Below, piece after piece: positions 25,547 through 35,564 of a stretch of 38,965 nucleotides of DNA. A program made the position numbers and the translations under genes. Within the stretch, counting starts at the first letter, position 1; every line of letters starts with the position of its first letter. Source of the stretch: Comamonadaceae bacterium (lineage in GTDB: Bacteria > Pseudomonadota > Gammaproteobacteria > Burkholderiales > Burkholderiaceae_C); contig CANBWY010000018.1 of NCBI GenBank assembly GCA_947373245.1, forward strand, positions 1 to 38,965, written 5' to 3'. A model generated the notes under the pieces. The model did no database searches. It saw only the letters and a program-made list of their open reading frames with translations, and had not been told where the DNA came from.

Positions 25547-26307
25547 TGACGTTCGTTGTGCTGATCCCCGCGCGGATGGCGTCCTCGCGCTTGCCCAACA
25601 AGCCCTTGGCCGACATTGCGGGATTGCCCATGGTGGTGCGCGTGGCGCAACGCGCCCAGCTATCGGGCGCGTCACGCGTGGTCGTCGCAGCAGATGACGC
25701 CCGCATCGTGGCAGCGTGCCAAGACCACGACATCGAGGCCGTGCTCACCCGAGTCGACCACCCTTCGGGCAGCGATCGCTTGGCAGAAGCCTGCGACTTG
25801 TTGGGGCTGGCAGACACCGATGTGGTGGTCAATGTGCAAGGCGATGAGCCCTTGATTGACCCCGCTTCGATTGATGCTGCGGCCCAGCTGCTGCAAACCC
25901 GCAGCGACTGCAGCATGAGCACGCTGGCCCATGCCATTGACAGCGTGGAAGAATTTGCCAGCCCCAACGTGGTGAAAGTGGTGCTCGACGCCCGCAACAC
26001 CGCGTTGTACTTCAGCCGCGCCCCCATCGCGTGGTGGCGCGATGGCTTTGCCCAAGGCGTCACCGCCCTGCCCACACCAGCACCGCTTCGCCATGTGGGC
26101 TTGTACGGCTATCGCGTAGGTTTTTTGCGCGAGTTCCCCAAACTGGCGCAAGCGCCGATTGAGGTCACCGAGTCACTGGAGCAATTACGCGCCATGTGGC
26201 ATGGCCACCGCATCGCGGTGCACGTCAGTGACCATTCACCTGGGCCCGGCGTAGACACGCCTGAAGACTTAGCGCGTGTCAAAGCCTTGCTGCGCCACGC
26301 CGCGTAA
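25546..26307 (+). CDS. kdsB: CMP-KDO synthetase (3-deoxy-manno-octulosonate cytidylyltransferase)
   Basis: A 253-residue enzyme that activates KDO with CTP for addition to lipid A. The nucleotide-binding start [21 protein letters not shown], the [13 protein letters not shown] motif carrying the metal Asp, and the [10 protein letters not shown] and VTESLEQLR segments are all typical. The ATG shares a base with the stop of the preceding gene. It completes the lpxK-ycaR-kdsB group. Confidence 0.97.
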   Translation: MTFVVLIPARMASSRLPNKPLADIAGLPMVVRVAQRAQLSGASRVVVAADDARIVAACQDHDIEAVLTRVDHPSGSDRLAEACDLLGLADTDVVVNVQGDEPLIDPASIDAAAQLLQTRSDCSMSTLAHAIDSVEEFASPNVVKVVLDARNTALYFSRAPIAWWRDGFAQGVTALPTPAPLRHVGLYGYRVGFLREFPKLAQAPIEVTESLEQLRAMWHGHRIAVHVSDHSPGPGVDTPEDLARVKALLRHAA

Positions 26308-27036
<729 letters not shown>

Positions 27037-27063
27037 ACCGCGCCCAAGCGTTTCGCTTGCCAT

Positions 27064-27092
27064 AAAAAGCCGCTCCTAGGAGCGGCTTTTTT
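27064..27092. terminator. Bidirectional terminator overlapping the asparaginase stop
   Basis: GCCGCTCC and GGAGCGGC form an 18-base palindrome (27069-27086) between an A run and a run of six T. It ends the adk transcript. On the other strand the TAG stop of the asparaginase gene (27076-27078) lies at the tip of the hairpin, so its last codons form one arm of the terminator. Confidence 0.9.
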
Positions 27093-27990
27093 GTTGACTC
27101 AACAAATGCAGCCACAACGCCACGCGCGCTTGCACCGCCGTCAACGCGCCCGCATGCGGCAACACATCGGCCTCGCGCGACTGCACGCCGCCCCATGCAC
27201 AGCGCGAAGCGCGCAGCACGTGTGCGCCCTGCTTTTGCGCGACTAGCAAAGCGGCTTCCAAGTCGTGGTGCAAGGTTCCGTTGCCGGTGCCGGCCACGAC
27301 CCAGCCATCGGGTGCGTCGTGGGCCATCACAGCGCGCACGAGACGGCCATCTGCCCCTGCGTGATTGAGCACCAATTCCACACGCGGCCAATGTGTGCAA
27401 GCCAGCACCTGCGCCACGCTGGGCACATGCAACTCAGCGGGATGCGTCACCTTGGCTTGCGAAGTAAATGGGTTGCGCTGGTGGCTGTGGGTTTTTTGTA
27501 CAGCTTGGCCAGCGTGTACTTGGCCTGCGCAGACCACCACCAAGCCCTTTGAATCAGGGGCTTGCACCCAAGCGAGGGCATCTTTCAAATTGACTGGGCC
27601 GTCACTGTCGGGCGCGTTGGCCGGCAGCATGGCGCAGGTGATGGCCACAGGCTTGGTGGGCTGCAAAACGGTTTGTAAAAAGTAAGCCATCTCTTCGAGC
27701 GTGTCCGTGCCGTGGGTGATGACCACACCTTGCACCTCGTCTTGCGCCACCCAATGCGCCACGCGGGCCAACAGGTTTTGCCAAAGGACAAACGACATGT
27801 CTTTGCTGTCGATTTGGGCCACTTGTTCGGTCAGCAGCTCTACGCCCGCCGGAGCCAAATCAGCCAGTAAATCCACCACATTCACTTGGCATGCCTTGTA
27901 GTTTTGGGGCTTGGCAGCGTCAGTCGCCAGCCCAGCAATGGTCCCGCCTGTGGCTAAAACAACGATTTTTTTGGTTTTATTTACGTTCAT
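27076..27990 (-). CDS. Asparaginase
   Basis: A 304-residue protein of the L-asparaginase family, hydrolysing asparagine to aspartate and ammonia. Motif 1 ATGGTIAG carries the nucleophile Thr17 and motif 2 HGTDTLEE carries Thr95 and Asp96. No signal peptide is visible, so it is cytoplasmic. It is slightly shorter than the usual 320-350. It is convergent with adk and divergent from lexA, sharing with lexA a 95-base gap that contains two SOS boxes. Preference for asparagine over glutamine cannot be read from the sequence. Confidence 0.9.
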   Translation of the reverse strand: MNVNKTKKIVVLATGGTIAGLATDAAKPQNYKACQVNVVDLLADLAPAGVELLTEQVAQIDSKDMSFVLWQNLLARVAHWVAQDEVQGVVITHGTDTLEEMAYFLQTVLQPTKPVAITCAMLPANAPDSDGPVNLKDALAWVQAPDSKGLVVVCAGQVHAGQAVQKTHSHQRNPFTSQAKVTHPAELHVPSVAQVLACTHWPRVELVLNHAGADGRLVRAVMAHDAPDGWVVAGTGNGTLHHDLEAALLVAQKQGAHVLRASRCAWGGVQSREADVLPHAGALTAVQARVALWLHLLSQQKSRS

Positions 27991-27993
27991 CGC

Positions 27994-28022
27994 TTGCCAA
28001 ACTCAAAAAGCTGGTTAAAAAT
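27994..28022 (+). promoter_or_regulatory. Candidate lexA promoter
   Basis: TTGCCA (27994-27999, 5 of 6) and AAAAAT (28017-28022, 4 of 6) are separated by 17 bases, about 60 bases before the lexA ATG. The -10 lies inside the first SOS box, as expected for autorepression. Confidence 0.5.
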
Positions 28023-28026
28023 ACAG
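28011..28026 (+). promoter_or_regulatory. SOS (LexA) box 1 upstream of lexA
   Basis: CTG-N10-CAG (CTGGTTAAAAATACAG), matching the core of the proteobacterial LexA operator and AT-rich in the middle. It overlaps the -10 of the lexA promoter candidate. Confidence 0.75.
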
Positions 28027-28029
28027 TTA

Positions 28030-28045
28030 CTGGATGTCCAAACAG
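28030..28045 (+). promoter_or_regulatory. SOS (LexA) box 2 upstream of lexA
   Basis: A second CTG-N10-CAG (CTGGATGTCCAAACAG) preceded by TA, as in the full consensus. It lies 19 bases downstream of box 1, about two helical turns, like the paired boxes of E. coli lexA. The centre is less AT-rich than box 1, so binding may be weaker. Confidence 0.65.
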
Positions 28046-28085
28046 GCACATTCCTCAAGACACACATTGTGCAGGAGTCGAACCG

Positions 28086-28745
28086 ATGATTGAAATACCA
28101 AAACTCACCCCGCGTCAGCAACAGATTCTGGAGCTCATCCAGTCTGCCATTGCCAACACCGGTTCGCCCCCCACCCGTGCAGAAATTGCTAACGAGTTGG
28201 GCTTCAAATCCGCCAACGCCGCCGAAGAGCATTTGCAAGCCTTGGCGCGCAAAGGCGCAATTGAATTGGTCAGCGGCACCTCTCGCGGCATTCGCCTCAA
28301 AGGCCACAACCAACGCAGCTACCAAGAGAGCCATTCGTTCAGCGCAACACCCTCTGGCTTCTCATTGCCCCTGGTCGGTCGTGTCGCAGCTGGCTCGCCC
28401 ATCTTGGCGCAAGAGCATGTGGACCAAACCTACTTTGTTGAAAGCAGCCTGTTCCAACGCAAACCCGACTACCTGCTGCGTGTGCGCGGCATGTCCATGC
28501 GCGATGCGGGCATCATGGACGGCGATTTGCTGGCCGTGCAATCCACCCGCGACGCCAAAAACGGCCAAATCGTGGTGGCCCGTTTGGGCGAAGACGTGAC
28601 CGTCAAGCGCTTTCGCAAAACCGCCAGCCACATTGAGCTGCTTGCTGAAAACTCAGACTTCAAAACCATTGTGGTCGAGCCAGGCGAGCCCTTTGAAATT
28701 GAGGGTTTGGCCGTCGGCCTGATCCGTAACACCATGATGATGTAA
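28086..28745 (+). CDS. lexA: SOS repressor LexA
   Basis: A 219-residue repressor of the DNA-damage response. The winged-helix DNA-binding domain covers 1-70, with [22 protein letters not shown]. The self-cleavage site is Ala102-Gly103 (RVAAGSP), the catalytic serine is Ser137 (GMSMRD) and the catalytic lysine is Lys174 (TVKRF). Spacings between these three match E. coli LexA exactly (35 and 37 residues). The ATG at 28086 gives the family start [12 protein letters not shown]; the longer frame upstream would run through the SOS boxes. Two LexA boxes before the gene indicate autoregulation. Confidence 0.97.
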   Translation: MIEIPKLTPRQQQILELIQSAIANTGSPPTRAEIANELGFKSANAAEEHLQALARKGAIELVSGTSRGIRLKGHNQRSYQESHSFSATPSGFSLPLVGRVAAGSPILAQEHVDQTYFVESSLFQRKPDYLLRVRGMSMRDAGIMDGDLLAVQSTRDAKNGQIVVARLGEDVTVKRFRKTASHIELLAENSDFKTIVVEPGEPFEIEGLAVGLIRNTMMM

Positions 28746-28758
28746 ATAAAGAACGACC

Positions 28759-28995
28759 ATGAGCCTCGCACTTTTTGGCGCCTATCGCCTCTTAAATCCT
28801 CTGCAAAACGCTGTTCGCAGCTTCATGCCCGCACAAGCCCTGCAAAGCACACGCCGCCCTCTGCCCTTGCGTGTGGCGCGCGTGATGGAAGCGCAACACA
28901 ACCGCAAAAATGCGGGTCGCATGGTCATTTCGGGTCGCATGGCCGATGTCTGCGCCGAACTCGACCGTTTGGCCGAGCTGGAAAATAGACACTGA
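28759..28995 (+). CDS. Small protein of unknown function downstream of lexA
   Basis: A 78-residue, strongly basic protein starting 13 bases after the lexA stop, so it is probably on the same SOS-controlled transcript. The N-terminal part is a possible amphipathic helix (LFGAYRLLNPLQNAVRSF). The C-terminal part GRMVISGRMADVCAELDRLAEL looks like a helix-rich folded element. I do not recognise a characterised family. Codon use looks like that of its neighbours. It could be a minor stress protein, but nothing in the sequence defines a function. Confidence 0.7.
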   Translation: MSLALFGAYRLLNPLQNAVRSFMPAQALQSTRRPLPLRVARVMEAQHNRKNAGRMVISGRMADVCAELDRLAELENRH

Positions 28996-29055
28996 TTTCA
29001 CAAATTGGCCTGGTGTGCAAGCATGAGGCCAGTGCGCGCAAGGCACAATTGGGGC

Positions 29056-30063
29056 ATGAATATTGTCATCCTCGACGACTACCAAGATGTCGTGCGCAAA
29101 CTCTCATGCGCCTCCAAATTAGAAGCCTATCCAGCCAAGGTTTACACCAACACCATCAAAGGCGTTGGCCAGCTGTCTGTCCGGCTGAAAGATGCCGAAG
29201 TACTGGTGCTCATTCGTGAGCGCACTCAGCTGACACGACAGCTGATTGAAAAGCTCCCCAAACTCAAACTGATATCGCAAACTGGAAAGGTCGGTAGTCA
29301 CATCGATTTGGCTGCCTGTACCGAGCGTGGCATTGCTGTCGCAGAGGGTTTTGGCTCCCCCATTGCCCCCGCTGAGTTGACTTGGGCCTTGATCATGGCC
29401 GCCATGCGACGCCTGCCCCAATACATCAGCAACCTCAAACACGGCGCGTGGCAGCAATCAGGCCTGAAAGCGGGCTCCATGCCAGCCAACTTTGGACTCG
29501 GCCAAGTCTTGCGTGGCAAAACCTTGGGCATTTGGGGCTATGGCAAAACGGGTCAGCTTTTGGCAGGCTACGGCAAAGCCTTTGGCATGCGGGTGCTGAT
29601 GTGGGGCAGCGAAGCCTCGCGAGAACGGGCTGACAAAGACGGTCTGAATGTGGCCGCCTCACGCGAAGCCTTCTTTGAAGACTGCGATGTGCTCACCTTG
29701 AACCTGCGTTTGGTTGACCAGACGCGTGGCATCGTGAAATTGGCCGATCTCAACCGCATGAAACCCACCGCCCTGTTGGTCAACACCTCACGCGCGGAGC
29801 TGATCGAACCCGATGCGCTCATCACGGGTTTGAACCGTGGCCGCCCCGGCATGGCCGCAATTGACGTGTTTGAAAGCGAACCCATCATGCAAGGCCATGC
29901 GCTGTTGCGCTTGGAAAACTGCATTTGCACACCGCATATTGGGTACGTCGAACAAGACAGTTACGAGCTGTACTTTGGCACGGCCTTTGACAACGTGGTG
30001 AGCTTCATCAAAGGCACGCCCACCAACATCGTCAACCCAGGCGCGCTGCAAGTACGACGTTAA
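29056..30063 (+). CDS. D-2-hydroxyacid dehydrogenase family protein
   Basis: A 335-residue NAD(P)-dependent oxidoreductase of the D-isomer 2-hydroxyacid dehydrogenase family, which reduces 2-ketoacids or oxidises D-2-hydroxyacids. The Rossmann fold carries GIWGYGKTG around residues 155-165. The catalytic triad is seen as Arg in NTSRAEL, Glu in VFESEP, and His in TPHIGY. The ATG at 29056 is chosen over an upstream frame start at 29005 because MNIVILDDYQD is a normal start. It is convergent with the GST gene; the two stops are separated by a small hairpin. The substrate is not known. Confidence 0.88.
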   Translation: MNIVILDDYQDVVRKLSCASKLEAYPAKVYTNTIKGVGQLSVRLKDAEVLVLIRERTQLTRQLIEKLPKLKLISQTGKVGSHIDLAACTERGIAVAEGFGSPIAPAELTWALIMAAMRRLPQYISNLKHGAWQQSGLKAGSMPANFGLGQVLRGKTLGIWGYGKTGQLLAGYGKAFGMRVLMWGSEASRERADKDGLNVAASREAFFEDCDVLTLNLRLVDQTRGIVKLADLNRMKPTALLVNTSRAELIEPDALITGLNRGRPGMAAIDVFESEPIMQGHALLRLENCICTPHIGYVEQDSYELYFGTAFDNVVSFIKGTPTNIVNPGALQVRR

Positions 30064-30072
30064 GTACGTCGT
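30054..30072. other. 7-bp hairpin between two convergent stop codons
   Basis: ACGACGT (30054-30060) and ACGTCGT (30066-30072) pair around a 5-base loop that contains the TAA of the dehydrogenase. The opposite-strand stop of the GST gene begins at its other edge (30072-30074). There is no T run, so it would be a weak or factor-assisted terminator. Confidence 0.45.
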
Positions 30073-30752
30073 TAAGCCGCTGAACGGGCGCTGGCTCTAG
30101 CGGCTGCCCGCTCAGCCATCAACGCCATGCACACCTTACGGTCTGCGTTGACTTTTTGCACCGACGCACGCTCTGCCATACGCAGGGTGTAGGGCTTCAC
30201 CGGCAAATGGGCCAACAAGTCCTCCCCATACACGGCCTTGGACACCATCGAGACCAACGGTAAATTCACGATCGCTGAACAATCGGCCAGCGTGAACGTA
30301 TCGCCCGCCACATAAGGCGAAAATTTCAGCAGCTGACTCAAGCCCTGAATGCCTTTGCTCAATTGGTGACGAACGCGAACCTGTGTGGCTTCGTCCCCCT
30401 TGGCACCAAACAAAGCTTGCGGATACAACTCACGCGCCACCAACTCCACGTGCAGCTCAAGGTAAGTGATGATTTCGCGCACTTTCGCCGCTTCAAAGGG
30501 GTCAGCAGGCATGAGGGGATGGTGTGGATAGGTCTGCTCGATGTACTCGGCACACACGCTCGACTCGCTGATGCAGCCGTCTGGGGTGTCTAAAAATGGC
30601 ACTTTACCCATGGGCGAGCGCAGCAAGGTTTCAGCTTGCACAGGTTTGACCCAGACCAACTCCTCTTCAAACGGCACACCTTTTTCGAGCAGCTGAATTT
30701 TGAGTTTGTTGTAATAGTTGCTCACAGCAAAGCCGCAAAGTTTGAGGGTCAT
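30072..30752 (-). CDS. Glutathione S-transferase family protein
   Basis: A 226-residue GST with an N-terminal thioredoxin-like domain (MTLKLCGFAVSNYYNKLKI, KVPFLDTPDG, with SES as the glutathione gamma-glutamyl contact) and an all-helical C-terminal domain (about 85-200). The last 20 residues are Ala/Arg-rich. The ATG at 30752 is used because the longer frame runs through the divergent 3-hydroxyacyl-CoA dehydrogenase start. A role in detoxification or in handling reactive acyl intermediates fits the neighbourhood but is only inference. Confidence 0.88.
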   Translation of the reverse strand: MTLKLCGFAVSNYYNKLKIQLLEKGVPFEEELVWVKPVQAETLLRSPMGKVPFLDTPDGCISESSVCAEYIEQTYPHHPLMPADPFEAAKVREIITYLELHVELVARELYPQALFGAKGDEATQVRVRHQLSKGIQGLSQLLKFSPYVAGDTFTLADCSAIVNLPLVSMVSKAVYGEDLLAHLPVKPYTLRMAERASVQKVNADRKVCMALMAERAAARASARSAA

Positions 30753-30840
30753 GGGGCGCTCCAGATAGTTGTTTGAAAGTGCGTTGGATTCTGGCATAGC
30801 CCAGTACAAGCCACCCCGAGGCTCAGTCATAATCTTCGCC

Positions 30841-32361
30841 ATGAATTCGATATACAAAACAGTAGGCGTGATCGGTGCGGGCGCCATGGGACGCGGCATT
30901 GCACAAATCGCAGCGCAAGCGGGCAGCACAGTCAAACTCTTTGACATCCAAGCCGAGGCCGCAGACAAAGCGGTGCACAGCGTGGGTGCGCAATGGGACA
31001 AATTGGCTGATAAAAACAAACTGACCGCAGACCAAGCCACGCGCTATAAACAACAGCTCTATGCGGTGGCCGAACTCACGGACTTGGCGGATTGCGACTT
31101 GGTGGTGGAAGCCGTTGTCGAGAAGTTAGCCGTCAAACAGTCTTTGTTGGCGCAAATGGAGGGTTTGCTCAAGCCCACGGCCGTGTTGACCAGCAACACC
31201 TCCTCGTTGTCAGTCACCGCAATTGCCGCCGCCCTCAAACGGCCCGAGCAATTTGCGGGTTACCACTTCTTCAACCCTGTACCGCTGATGAAAGTGGTCG
31301 AAGTGGTGGCGGGCATCAAAACATCCCCCGCTGTTTGCCAAAACCTTGCTGCCTTCGCCCAGCAGATGGGCCACCAAGCGGTGCAGGCGCAAGACACCCC
31401 TGGCTTCATCGTCAACCACGCCGGTCGCGGTTACGGCACAGAGGCGCTGCGCATTGCTTCAGAAGGCATCGCCGACTTCGCCACCATTGACCGCATCTTG
31501 CGCGATCAAGTGGGCTTCAAACTTGGCCCCTTCGAGTTGCTGGATTTGACCGGACTCGACGTGTCGCACCCCGTGATGGAATCCATCTACCAACAGTATT
31601 ACGACGAACCACGCTACCGTCCCAGCGTCATCACCGCGCAGCGTTTGGCTGGCGGCGTGCTGGGCAAAAAAGTAGGCGAAGGTTTTTACAAATACGTCGA
31701 TGGCGTGGCACACATCGCCGCCGAGCCAGCCACGCCCGTGGTCAACGAGATGCCGCCGGTCTGGGTCTCCACCCGCGCGGTGCGTCGTGCCGAATTGCTG
31801 CAACTGCTCAAAGACTTGGGCGCCAAGATTGAAACAGGTGCATCGCCCTCGGCTCAGGCCTTGTCCATCGTGGCGCCTTTGGGGTTTGACATCACCACCG
31901 TGGCCATCATCGAGCGGCTAGATCCCGCACGCACCATTGGCATCGACATGCTGATCGATGACAAGCTCACCAAACGCCGCGTGCTTGCCACCAACCCCGC
32001 AACTCGCGCAGACATGCGCGATGCGGCACACGCGCTGTTCGCACGCGATGGCAAAGCCGTGAGCGTGATTCGCGACAGCGGCGGTTTCGTCACACAGCGT
32101 GTGGTGGCCCAGATCGTGAACATCGCTTGCGACATTTGCCAACAAGGCATTTGCTCCCCACAAGACCTGGAAACCGCTGTCACGCTGGGGCTGGGCTATC
32201 CCATGGGACCCTTGATGATGGGCGACAAGTTTGGCCCCACCGAAATTCTGGAAGTGCTGTTCAACGTGCAAACCGTCTACGGTGACACCCGCTACCGCCC
32301 CAGCCCTTGGCTACGCCGCCGTGGTGCGTTGGGTTTGAGTTTGATGCACGTCGAGCGCTAA
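30841..32361 (+). CDS. paaH: 3-hydroxyacyl-CoA dehydrogenase, PaaH type
   Basis: A 506-residue NAD-dependent dehydrogenase of the long PaaH/PaaC form. The Rossmann motif GVIGAGAMGRGIA is at about 9-21 and the catalytic His is in GYHFFNPVPLMK. Two C-terminal helical domains follow (about 190-285 and 410-500), each with a GF(I/V)xxR-type start (PGFIVNHAGRGYG and GGFVTQRVV). It oxidises 3-hydroxyacyl-CoA to 3-oxoacyl-CoA in phenylacetate or fatty-acid breakdown. No other phenylacetate genes are present here, so general beta-oxidation is equally likely. The ATG at 30841 is chosen from the dinucleotide-binding start. An 88-base gap separates it from the divergent GST. Confidence 0.9.
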   Translation: MNSIYKTVGVIGAGAMGRGIAQIAAQAGSTVKLFDIQAEAADKAVHSVGAQWDKLADKNKLTADQATRYKQQLYAVAELTDLADCDLVVEAVVEKLAVKQSLLAQMEGLLKPTAVLTSNTSSLSVTAIAAALKRPEQFAGYHFFNPVPLMKVVEVVAGIKTSPAVCQNLAAFAQQMGHQAVQAQDTPGFIVNHAGRGYGTEALRIASEGIADFATIDRILRDQVGFKLGPFELLDLTGLDVSHPVMESIYQQYYDEPRYRPSVITAQRLAGGVLGKKVGEGFYKYVDGVAHIAAEPATPVVNEMPPVWVSTRAVRRAELLQLLKDLGAKIETGASPSAQALSIVAPLGFDITTVAIIERLDPARTIGIDMLIDDKLTKRRVLATNPATRADMRDAAHALFARDGKAVSVIRDSGGFVTQRVVAQIVNIACDICQQGICSPQDLETAVTLGLGYPMGPLMMGDKFGPTEILEVLFNVQTVYGDTRYRPSPWLRRRGALGLSLMHVER

Positions 32362-32454
32362 ACGCAACCGCCCCTCAACGCCTCACGAGCCCGCAGCGAC
32401 AGCGGGTCTCCTGAGCGACAAATTCCGAGTTTTCGGTCACACAAAAGACAGGCT

Positions 32455-33174
32455 ATGGACGATCCAATTCTTAACATCGAAGAACGCGAGGCCATCAACG
32501 CAGGTCGTTGGTTCTCATCCCTTTCTCCCTCATTGAGGCACGACATTCTTCGATGCGCTTACGTCAAACGATGCAAAGACAGCGACTTGATCGCCGCACG
32601 CGGCGACTCAGCCGACGAGTGGATGGCCTGCGCACGCGGCGCAGTGCGCGTGAGCTCGACGTCTTTGTCGGGCAAACAAATCACCTTCACGTATGTGGAG
32701 CCTGGGATTTGGTTTGGCGACGTGGCGATTCTGGACGGCGACCGTCGCACCCACGATGTCTACGCACATGGCGACACCACGATTTTGTGCGTGGCCAAAG
32801 CGGACTTCCAAAAAATTCTCAGCCAACATGTGGAGTTCTACGAAGCCATGTTGCGTTTGCAAGCGCGCCGCATTCGCCAACTTTTTGGTTTGGTAGAAGA
32901 CCTCAACACCTTGCCCCTGCGCTCGCGCTTAGCCAAACAACTGCTGCATCTGGCACGCAGCTATGGCGTGCAAAGCCTGACCAATGCGCAAGAAATTCGC
33001 ATCGGCTTGCAACTGGCCCAAGAGGAACTGGCGCAACTGTTGGGCGCATCGCGTCAACGGGTGAACCAAGAGCTCAAATCGATGGAGCGCGAAGAAGCCA
33101 TTCGCATCGAGCCGGGTGGCTTGGTGATTCGCAATCGCGACGCGTTACTGAGCATCAGCGAAGCCGACCACTGA
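32455..33174 (+). CDS. Crp/Fnr family transcriptional regulator
   Basis: A 239-residue regulator with an N-terminal cyclic-nucleotide-binding-like beta roll (about 35-140, VEPGIWFGDVAILDG) and a C-terminal winged helix (about 160-235, AQEELAQLLGASRQRVNQELK). It lacks the four-cysteine iron-sulfur start of Fnr, so it is not an oxygen sensor of that kind. It precedes the kinase-dehydrogenase pair by 49 bases in the same direction, which suggests it controls them, but no target site is recognised. The signal bound is unknown. Confidence 0.9.
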   Translation: MDDPILNIEEREAINAGRWFSSLSPSLRHDILRCAYVKRCKDSDLIAARGDSADEWMACARGAVRVSSTSLSGKQITFTYVEPGIWFGDVAILDGDRRTHDVYAHGDTTILCVAKADFQKILSQHVEFYEAMLRLQARRIRQLFGLVEDLNTLPLRSRLAKQLLHLARSYGVQSLTNAQEIRIGLQLAQEELAQLLGASRQRVNQELKSMEREEAIRIEPGGLVIRNRDALLSISEADH

Positions 33175-33223
33175 CAGCTGCCCGCGCATGCGCTGGGACG
33201 ACGACGTTGCAGGAACCCAGCCC

Positions 33224-34264
33224 ATGAACCAGATAGACACCGTGGCGCTCACACAGTGGTTGCACGCACACCTGCCCGGCTTTGAAGGCCCGCTCTCGTT
33301 GGAGAGGTTCAAAGGCGGGCAGTCGAACCCCACATACCAACTCATCACGCCCAACCAGCGTTACGTGCTCAGAGCCAAGCCCGGCCCCGTGGCCAAGTTG
33401 CTGCCCTCGGCACACGCGATTGAGCGGGAGTTCAAAGTCATGCAAGGTCTGTACGGCACCCACGTGCCCGTGCCGCAAATGCATGCGTTGTGCGAAGACG
33501 AGTCCATCATCGGCTGCGCCTTTTACGTGATGGCGTTTGTGCAAGGCCGTGTGCTGTGGGACCAAACCCTACCCGGCATGACCCACGCCGAACGCGGCGC
33601 CATCTACGACGAGATGAACCGCGTCATCGCCGCCCTGCACACGGTAAAGTTTGCAGAGCGTGGGCTTGAGAATTACGGCCGCCCCGGCAATTACTTTGAA
33701 CGCCAAATTGGCCGCTGGAGCAAACAGTACCTCGCGTCCGTCACGCAGCCCATCCCCGAGATGGACCAACTCATGGCGTGGCTACCGGCCAATATGCCCA
33801 CCAGCGCACGAAACGCGAGCAAGGTGAGCATCGTGCACGGCGACTACCGGCTTGACAACCTGATGTTCCACCCCACAGAGCCACGCGTACTGGCCGTGCT
33901 CGATTGGGAGCTGTCCACGCTGGGCCACCCCTTGGCCGACTTCAGCTACCTCTGCATGGGCTGGCATATCCCACCCGGCACATTCAGAGGCATTGGCGGT
34001 GTGGACATCGCCGCGCTGGGCATCCCCAGCGAGAGCGACTACATCCACCGCTATTGCGACCGCACGGGTTTGGCTACGCCCGCAGACCTGAAAGCAGACT
34101 GGAACTTTTACCTCGCCTACAACATGTTTCGCATCGCCGCCATCTTGCAAGGTATTGCCAAGCGCGTCGAAGCGGGCACCGCCTCTAGCGACGAGGCCAG
34201 AGCCAACGGCGCAGGGGCGCGCCCCATGGCCGAACTGGCGTGGAAGTTTGCACAACAAGCCTAA
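33224..34264 (+). CDS. APH-type phosphotransferase (ACAD10/11-like kinase)
   Basis: A 346-residue kinase-like protein of the aminoglycoside-phosphotransferase fold. The catalytic loop HGDYRLDN and the metal-binding LDWELSTLGHPL match the kinase half of eukaryotic ACAD10/ACAD11 rather than drug-resistance enzymes. Family members paired with acyl-CoA dehydrogenases phosphorylate 4-hydroxyacyl-CoA. An acyl-CoA dehydrogenase follows after 28 bases here, so the same role is likely. The ATG at 33224 has an AGGA motif; an upstream ATG at 33188 would add 12 unlikely residues. An aminoglycoside-resistance role is improbable. Confidence 0.85.
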   Translation: MNQIDTVALTQWLHAHLPGFEGPLSLERFKGGQSNPTYQLITPNQRYVLRAKPGPVAKLLPSAHAIEREFKVMQGLYGTHVPVPQMHALCEDESIIGCAFYVMAFVQGRVLWDQTLPGMTHAERGAIYDEMNRVIAALHTVKFAERGLENYGRPGNYFERQIGRWSKQYLASVTQPIPEMDQLMAWLPANMPTSARNASKVSIVHGDYRLDNLMFHPTEPRVLAVLDWELSTLGHPLADFSYLCMGWHIPPGTFRGIGGVDIAALGIPSESDYIHRYCDRTGLATPADLKADWNFYLAYNMFRIAAILQGIAKRVEAGTASSDEARANGAGARPMAELAWKFAQQA

Positions 34265-34292
34265 ATAAAAACAAAAGAGCCAAGGAAAAAAT

Positions 34293-35555
34293 ATGAACTT
34301 CGATTACAGCGACAAAGTCAAAGGCCTGCAAGCACGCCTGCTCGCCTTCATGGACGCGCACATTTACCCCAACGAACAGCGCTTCTTTGAGGAGGTCGCC
34401 GCCAACCGCGCCAAAGGCAACGCATGGGTGCCCACCCAACTGGTGGAAGAACTCAAGCCCAAAGCACGCGCCGCCGGGTTGTGGAATTTGTTTATCCCGC
34501 ATAGCCCACGCGTGCCTGATGGCTTGAGCAATTTGGAATACGCCCCCTTATGCGAAATCATGGGTCGTGTGCCGTTTGCCGCAGAGGTGTTCAATTCCTC
34601 CGCACCCGACACCGGCAACATGGAAACCTTTGAGCGCTATGCCAGCGAAGCCCTGAAGGTCCAATGGCTAGAACCCTTGCTGCGTGGTGACATTCGCTCC
34701 GCTTTTTTGATGACCGAACCCGCAGTCGCGTCGTCTGACGCCACCAACATCCAATGCAGCATCGCTCGCGAAGGCAACGAATACGTCATCAACGGCACCA
34801 AGTGGTGGAGCTCTGGTGCGGGCGACCCACGGTGTGCCGTATACATCGTGATGGGCAAAACAGACCCCACCGCGCCCAAGCACGCACAACAAAGCATGGT
34901 GGTTGTGCCAGCCAACGCCCCCGGCGTGCAAGTGGTGCGCCCCTTGAGCGTGTTTGGCTATGACGATGCACCACATGGCCACATGGAAATCACCCTCACC
35001 AACGTGCGTGTGCCTGTTGAAAACCTGTTGCTCGGTGAAGGCCGAGGCTTCGAAATTGCGCAAGGCCGCTTAGGCCCAGGCCGCATTCACCACTGCATGC
35101 GTTCCATTGGCTCCGCAGAGCGCGCCTTAGAGTTGATGTGCCAGCGCCTCAACAGCCGCGTGGCATTTGGTAAACCGCTGTCAACGCAAGGCGTGTGGCA
35201 TGAGCGGATTGCCGATGCACGCATCATGATTGAGCAAGCGCGTTTGCTCACTCTCAAAGCGGCCTACATGATGGACACCGTGGGCAACAAGGAAGCGCGC
35301 GCTGAAATTGCCATGATCAAGGTGATTGCCCCCAACATGGCCAGCCAAGTGATTGATTGGGCGATTCAAGCGCACGGGGCGGCGGGCATCTCTGACGATT
35401 TCCCGCTGGCCTATGCCTACTGCACACAGCGTTGGCTGCGCTTGGCCGACGGACCAGACGAGGTGCACCGCCAATCCATTGCTAAACTTGAACTGGCGCG
35501 CCACATGGCCACGGCGCCACAAGAAATTGAAATCCCCATCACTCGCGGCTGCTAA
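34293..35555 (+). CDS. Acyl-CoA dehydrogenase (ACAD10/11-like)
   Basis: A 420-residue FAD-dependent acyl-CoA dehydrogenase. It has the N-terminal helical domain, a middle beta domain with [16 protein letters not shown] and the WWSSGAG loop, and the C-terminal helical domain with AHGAAGIS and [19 protein letters not shown] near the end. The length and the preceding kinase gene resemble the two halves of ACAD11, or the LvaA and LvaC pair of levulinate use. The ATG has an AGGAA ribosome-binding site. A GST gene follows nine bases later. Confidence 0.92.
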   Translation: MNFDYSDKVKGLQARLLAFMDAHIYPNEQRFFEEVAANRAKGNAWVPTQLVEELKPKARAAGLWNLFIPHSPRVPDGLSNLEYAPLCEIMGRVPFAAEVFNSSAPDTGNMETFERYASEALKVQWLEPLLRGDIRSAFLMTEPAVASSDATNIQCSIAREGNEYVINGTKWWSSGAGDPRCAVYIVMGKTDPTAPKHAQQSMVVVPANAPGVQVVRPLSVFGYDDAPHGHMEITLTNVRVPVENLLLGEGRGFEIAQGRLGPGRIHHCMRSIGSAERALELMCQRLNSRVAFGKPLSTQGVWHERIADARIMIEQARLLTLKAAYMMDTVGNKEARAEIAMIKVIAPNMASQVIDWAIQAHGAAGISDDFPLAYAYCTQRWLRLADGPDEVHRQSIAKLELARHMATAPQEIEIPITRGC

Positions 35556-35564
35556 GGAACAACA

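Noticed and set aside
33224-34264. Aminoglycoside resistance phosphotransferase
   Set aside because: The APH fold is shared, but the motif details and the adjoining acyl-CoA dehydrogenase match the ACAD10/11-type metabolic kinases instead.
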